The notes under the pieces: generated by a model
Seen by the model: the letters and a program-made list of their open reading frames with translations, nothing else
What the model was told of the DNA's origin: nothing
Databases searched by the model: none
Part shown: positions 5,459 through 5,535 of the stretch, one piece after another
How the letters are laid out: the number at the start of each line of letters is the position of its first letter
How positions within the stretch are numbered: the stretch's first letter is position 1
Origin: Candidatus Zixiibacteriota bacterium
GTDB lineage: Bacteria > Zixibacteria > MSB-5A5 > GN15 > FEB-12
DNA length: 5,535 nucleotides
NCBI GenBank assembly: GCA_023132995.1
Contig: JAGLXI010000198.1
Coordinates: forward strand, 1 to 5,535
Direction of reading: 5' to 3'
Program-made: the position numbers and the translations under genes

Positions 5459-5535
5459 AGTGGTTTTACGTTCCGCCTTTCGATAAGTTTGCTGCCTTCC
5501 CGTTCGATAATTCCGGGGCATCGTGCCGGGGAATG
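5459..5535 (-). other. leader region upstream of tolQ with a short direct repeat
   Basis: No convincing promoter or strong ribosome binding site is visible in these 77 bases. TTCGATAA (+ strand) occurs twice, at 5479-5486 and 5503-5510, exactly 24 bases apart. Part of the region could be coding if tolQ began at ATG 5521, or it could belong to an upstream gene. Confidence 0.3.

Noticed and set aside
4742..5521. Longer TolQ start at ATG 5521
   Set aside because: The added 21 residues are polar and basic and do not resemble TolQ N-termini. ATG 5458 gives the normal family length, although its ribosome binding site is weak.
1..5535. A new defence, mobile or other accessory system
   Set aside because: All genes but one belong to well-known families (Tol-Pal and LigA). 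No transposase, integrase, CRISPR repeat, toxin-antitoxin pair or RNA gene was seen.

Overview
The window carries a complete Tol-Pal cell-envelope locus, all on the minus strand, in the order tolQ - tolR - tolA - tolB - pal - cpoB (ybgF). It is followed by a small unrecognised gene whose reading frame is disturbed, then by the first 98 codons of an NAD-dependent DNA ligase (ligA) that runs off the left edge. A Tol-Pal locus means a diderm (Gram-negative) bacterium. The proteins differ clearly from the enterobacterial ones: TolA is short and lacks the long helical domain, CpoB is a lipoprotein, Pal has a ten-proline linker, and TolB has an unusual N-terminus. Together with the moderately GC-rich sequence, this suggests an FCB-group or deltaproteobacteria-like lineage, possibly a candidate phylum such as Zixibacteria. 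That placement is an inference, not something the sequence proves.

Layout from right to left, which is the direction of transcription. Positions 5459-5535 are a short leader. tolQ (5458-4742) overlaps tolR (4742-4308) by one base (TGATG). Four bases separate tolR from tolA (4303-3623), and one base separates tolA from tolB (3621-2302; TAG-C-ATG). A 138-base gap (2301-2164) holds a good sigma70-type promoter with an AT-rich upstream flank. It should drive pal (2154-1642), cpoB (1626-859), the unknown gene (857-326) and ligA (294 to the edge). cpoB and the unknown gene are again joined by TAG-C-ATG.

How the genes work together: TolQ and TolR form the inner-membrane, proton-driven motor. TolA spans the periplasm and carries the force. 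TolB is the periplasmic beta-propeller that shuttles between TolA and Pal. Pal is the outer-membrane lipoprotein that grips peptidoglycan. CpoB is the TPR and coiled-coil partner that links the system to septal wall synthesis. In well-studied bacteria the machine pulls the outer membrane inward during division. LigA is a replication and repair enzyme and is probably only a transcriptional neighbour.

I found no new system. The part most worth a second look is 294-857. A good-looking protein of about 176 residues can be read there only if one base is skipped near 792-803. A second possible one-base slip near 362-368 would join its end to the ligA frame. No tRNA, rRNA, CRISPR array, insertion sequence or convincing terminator was seen.
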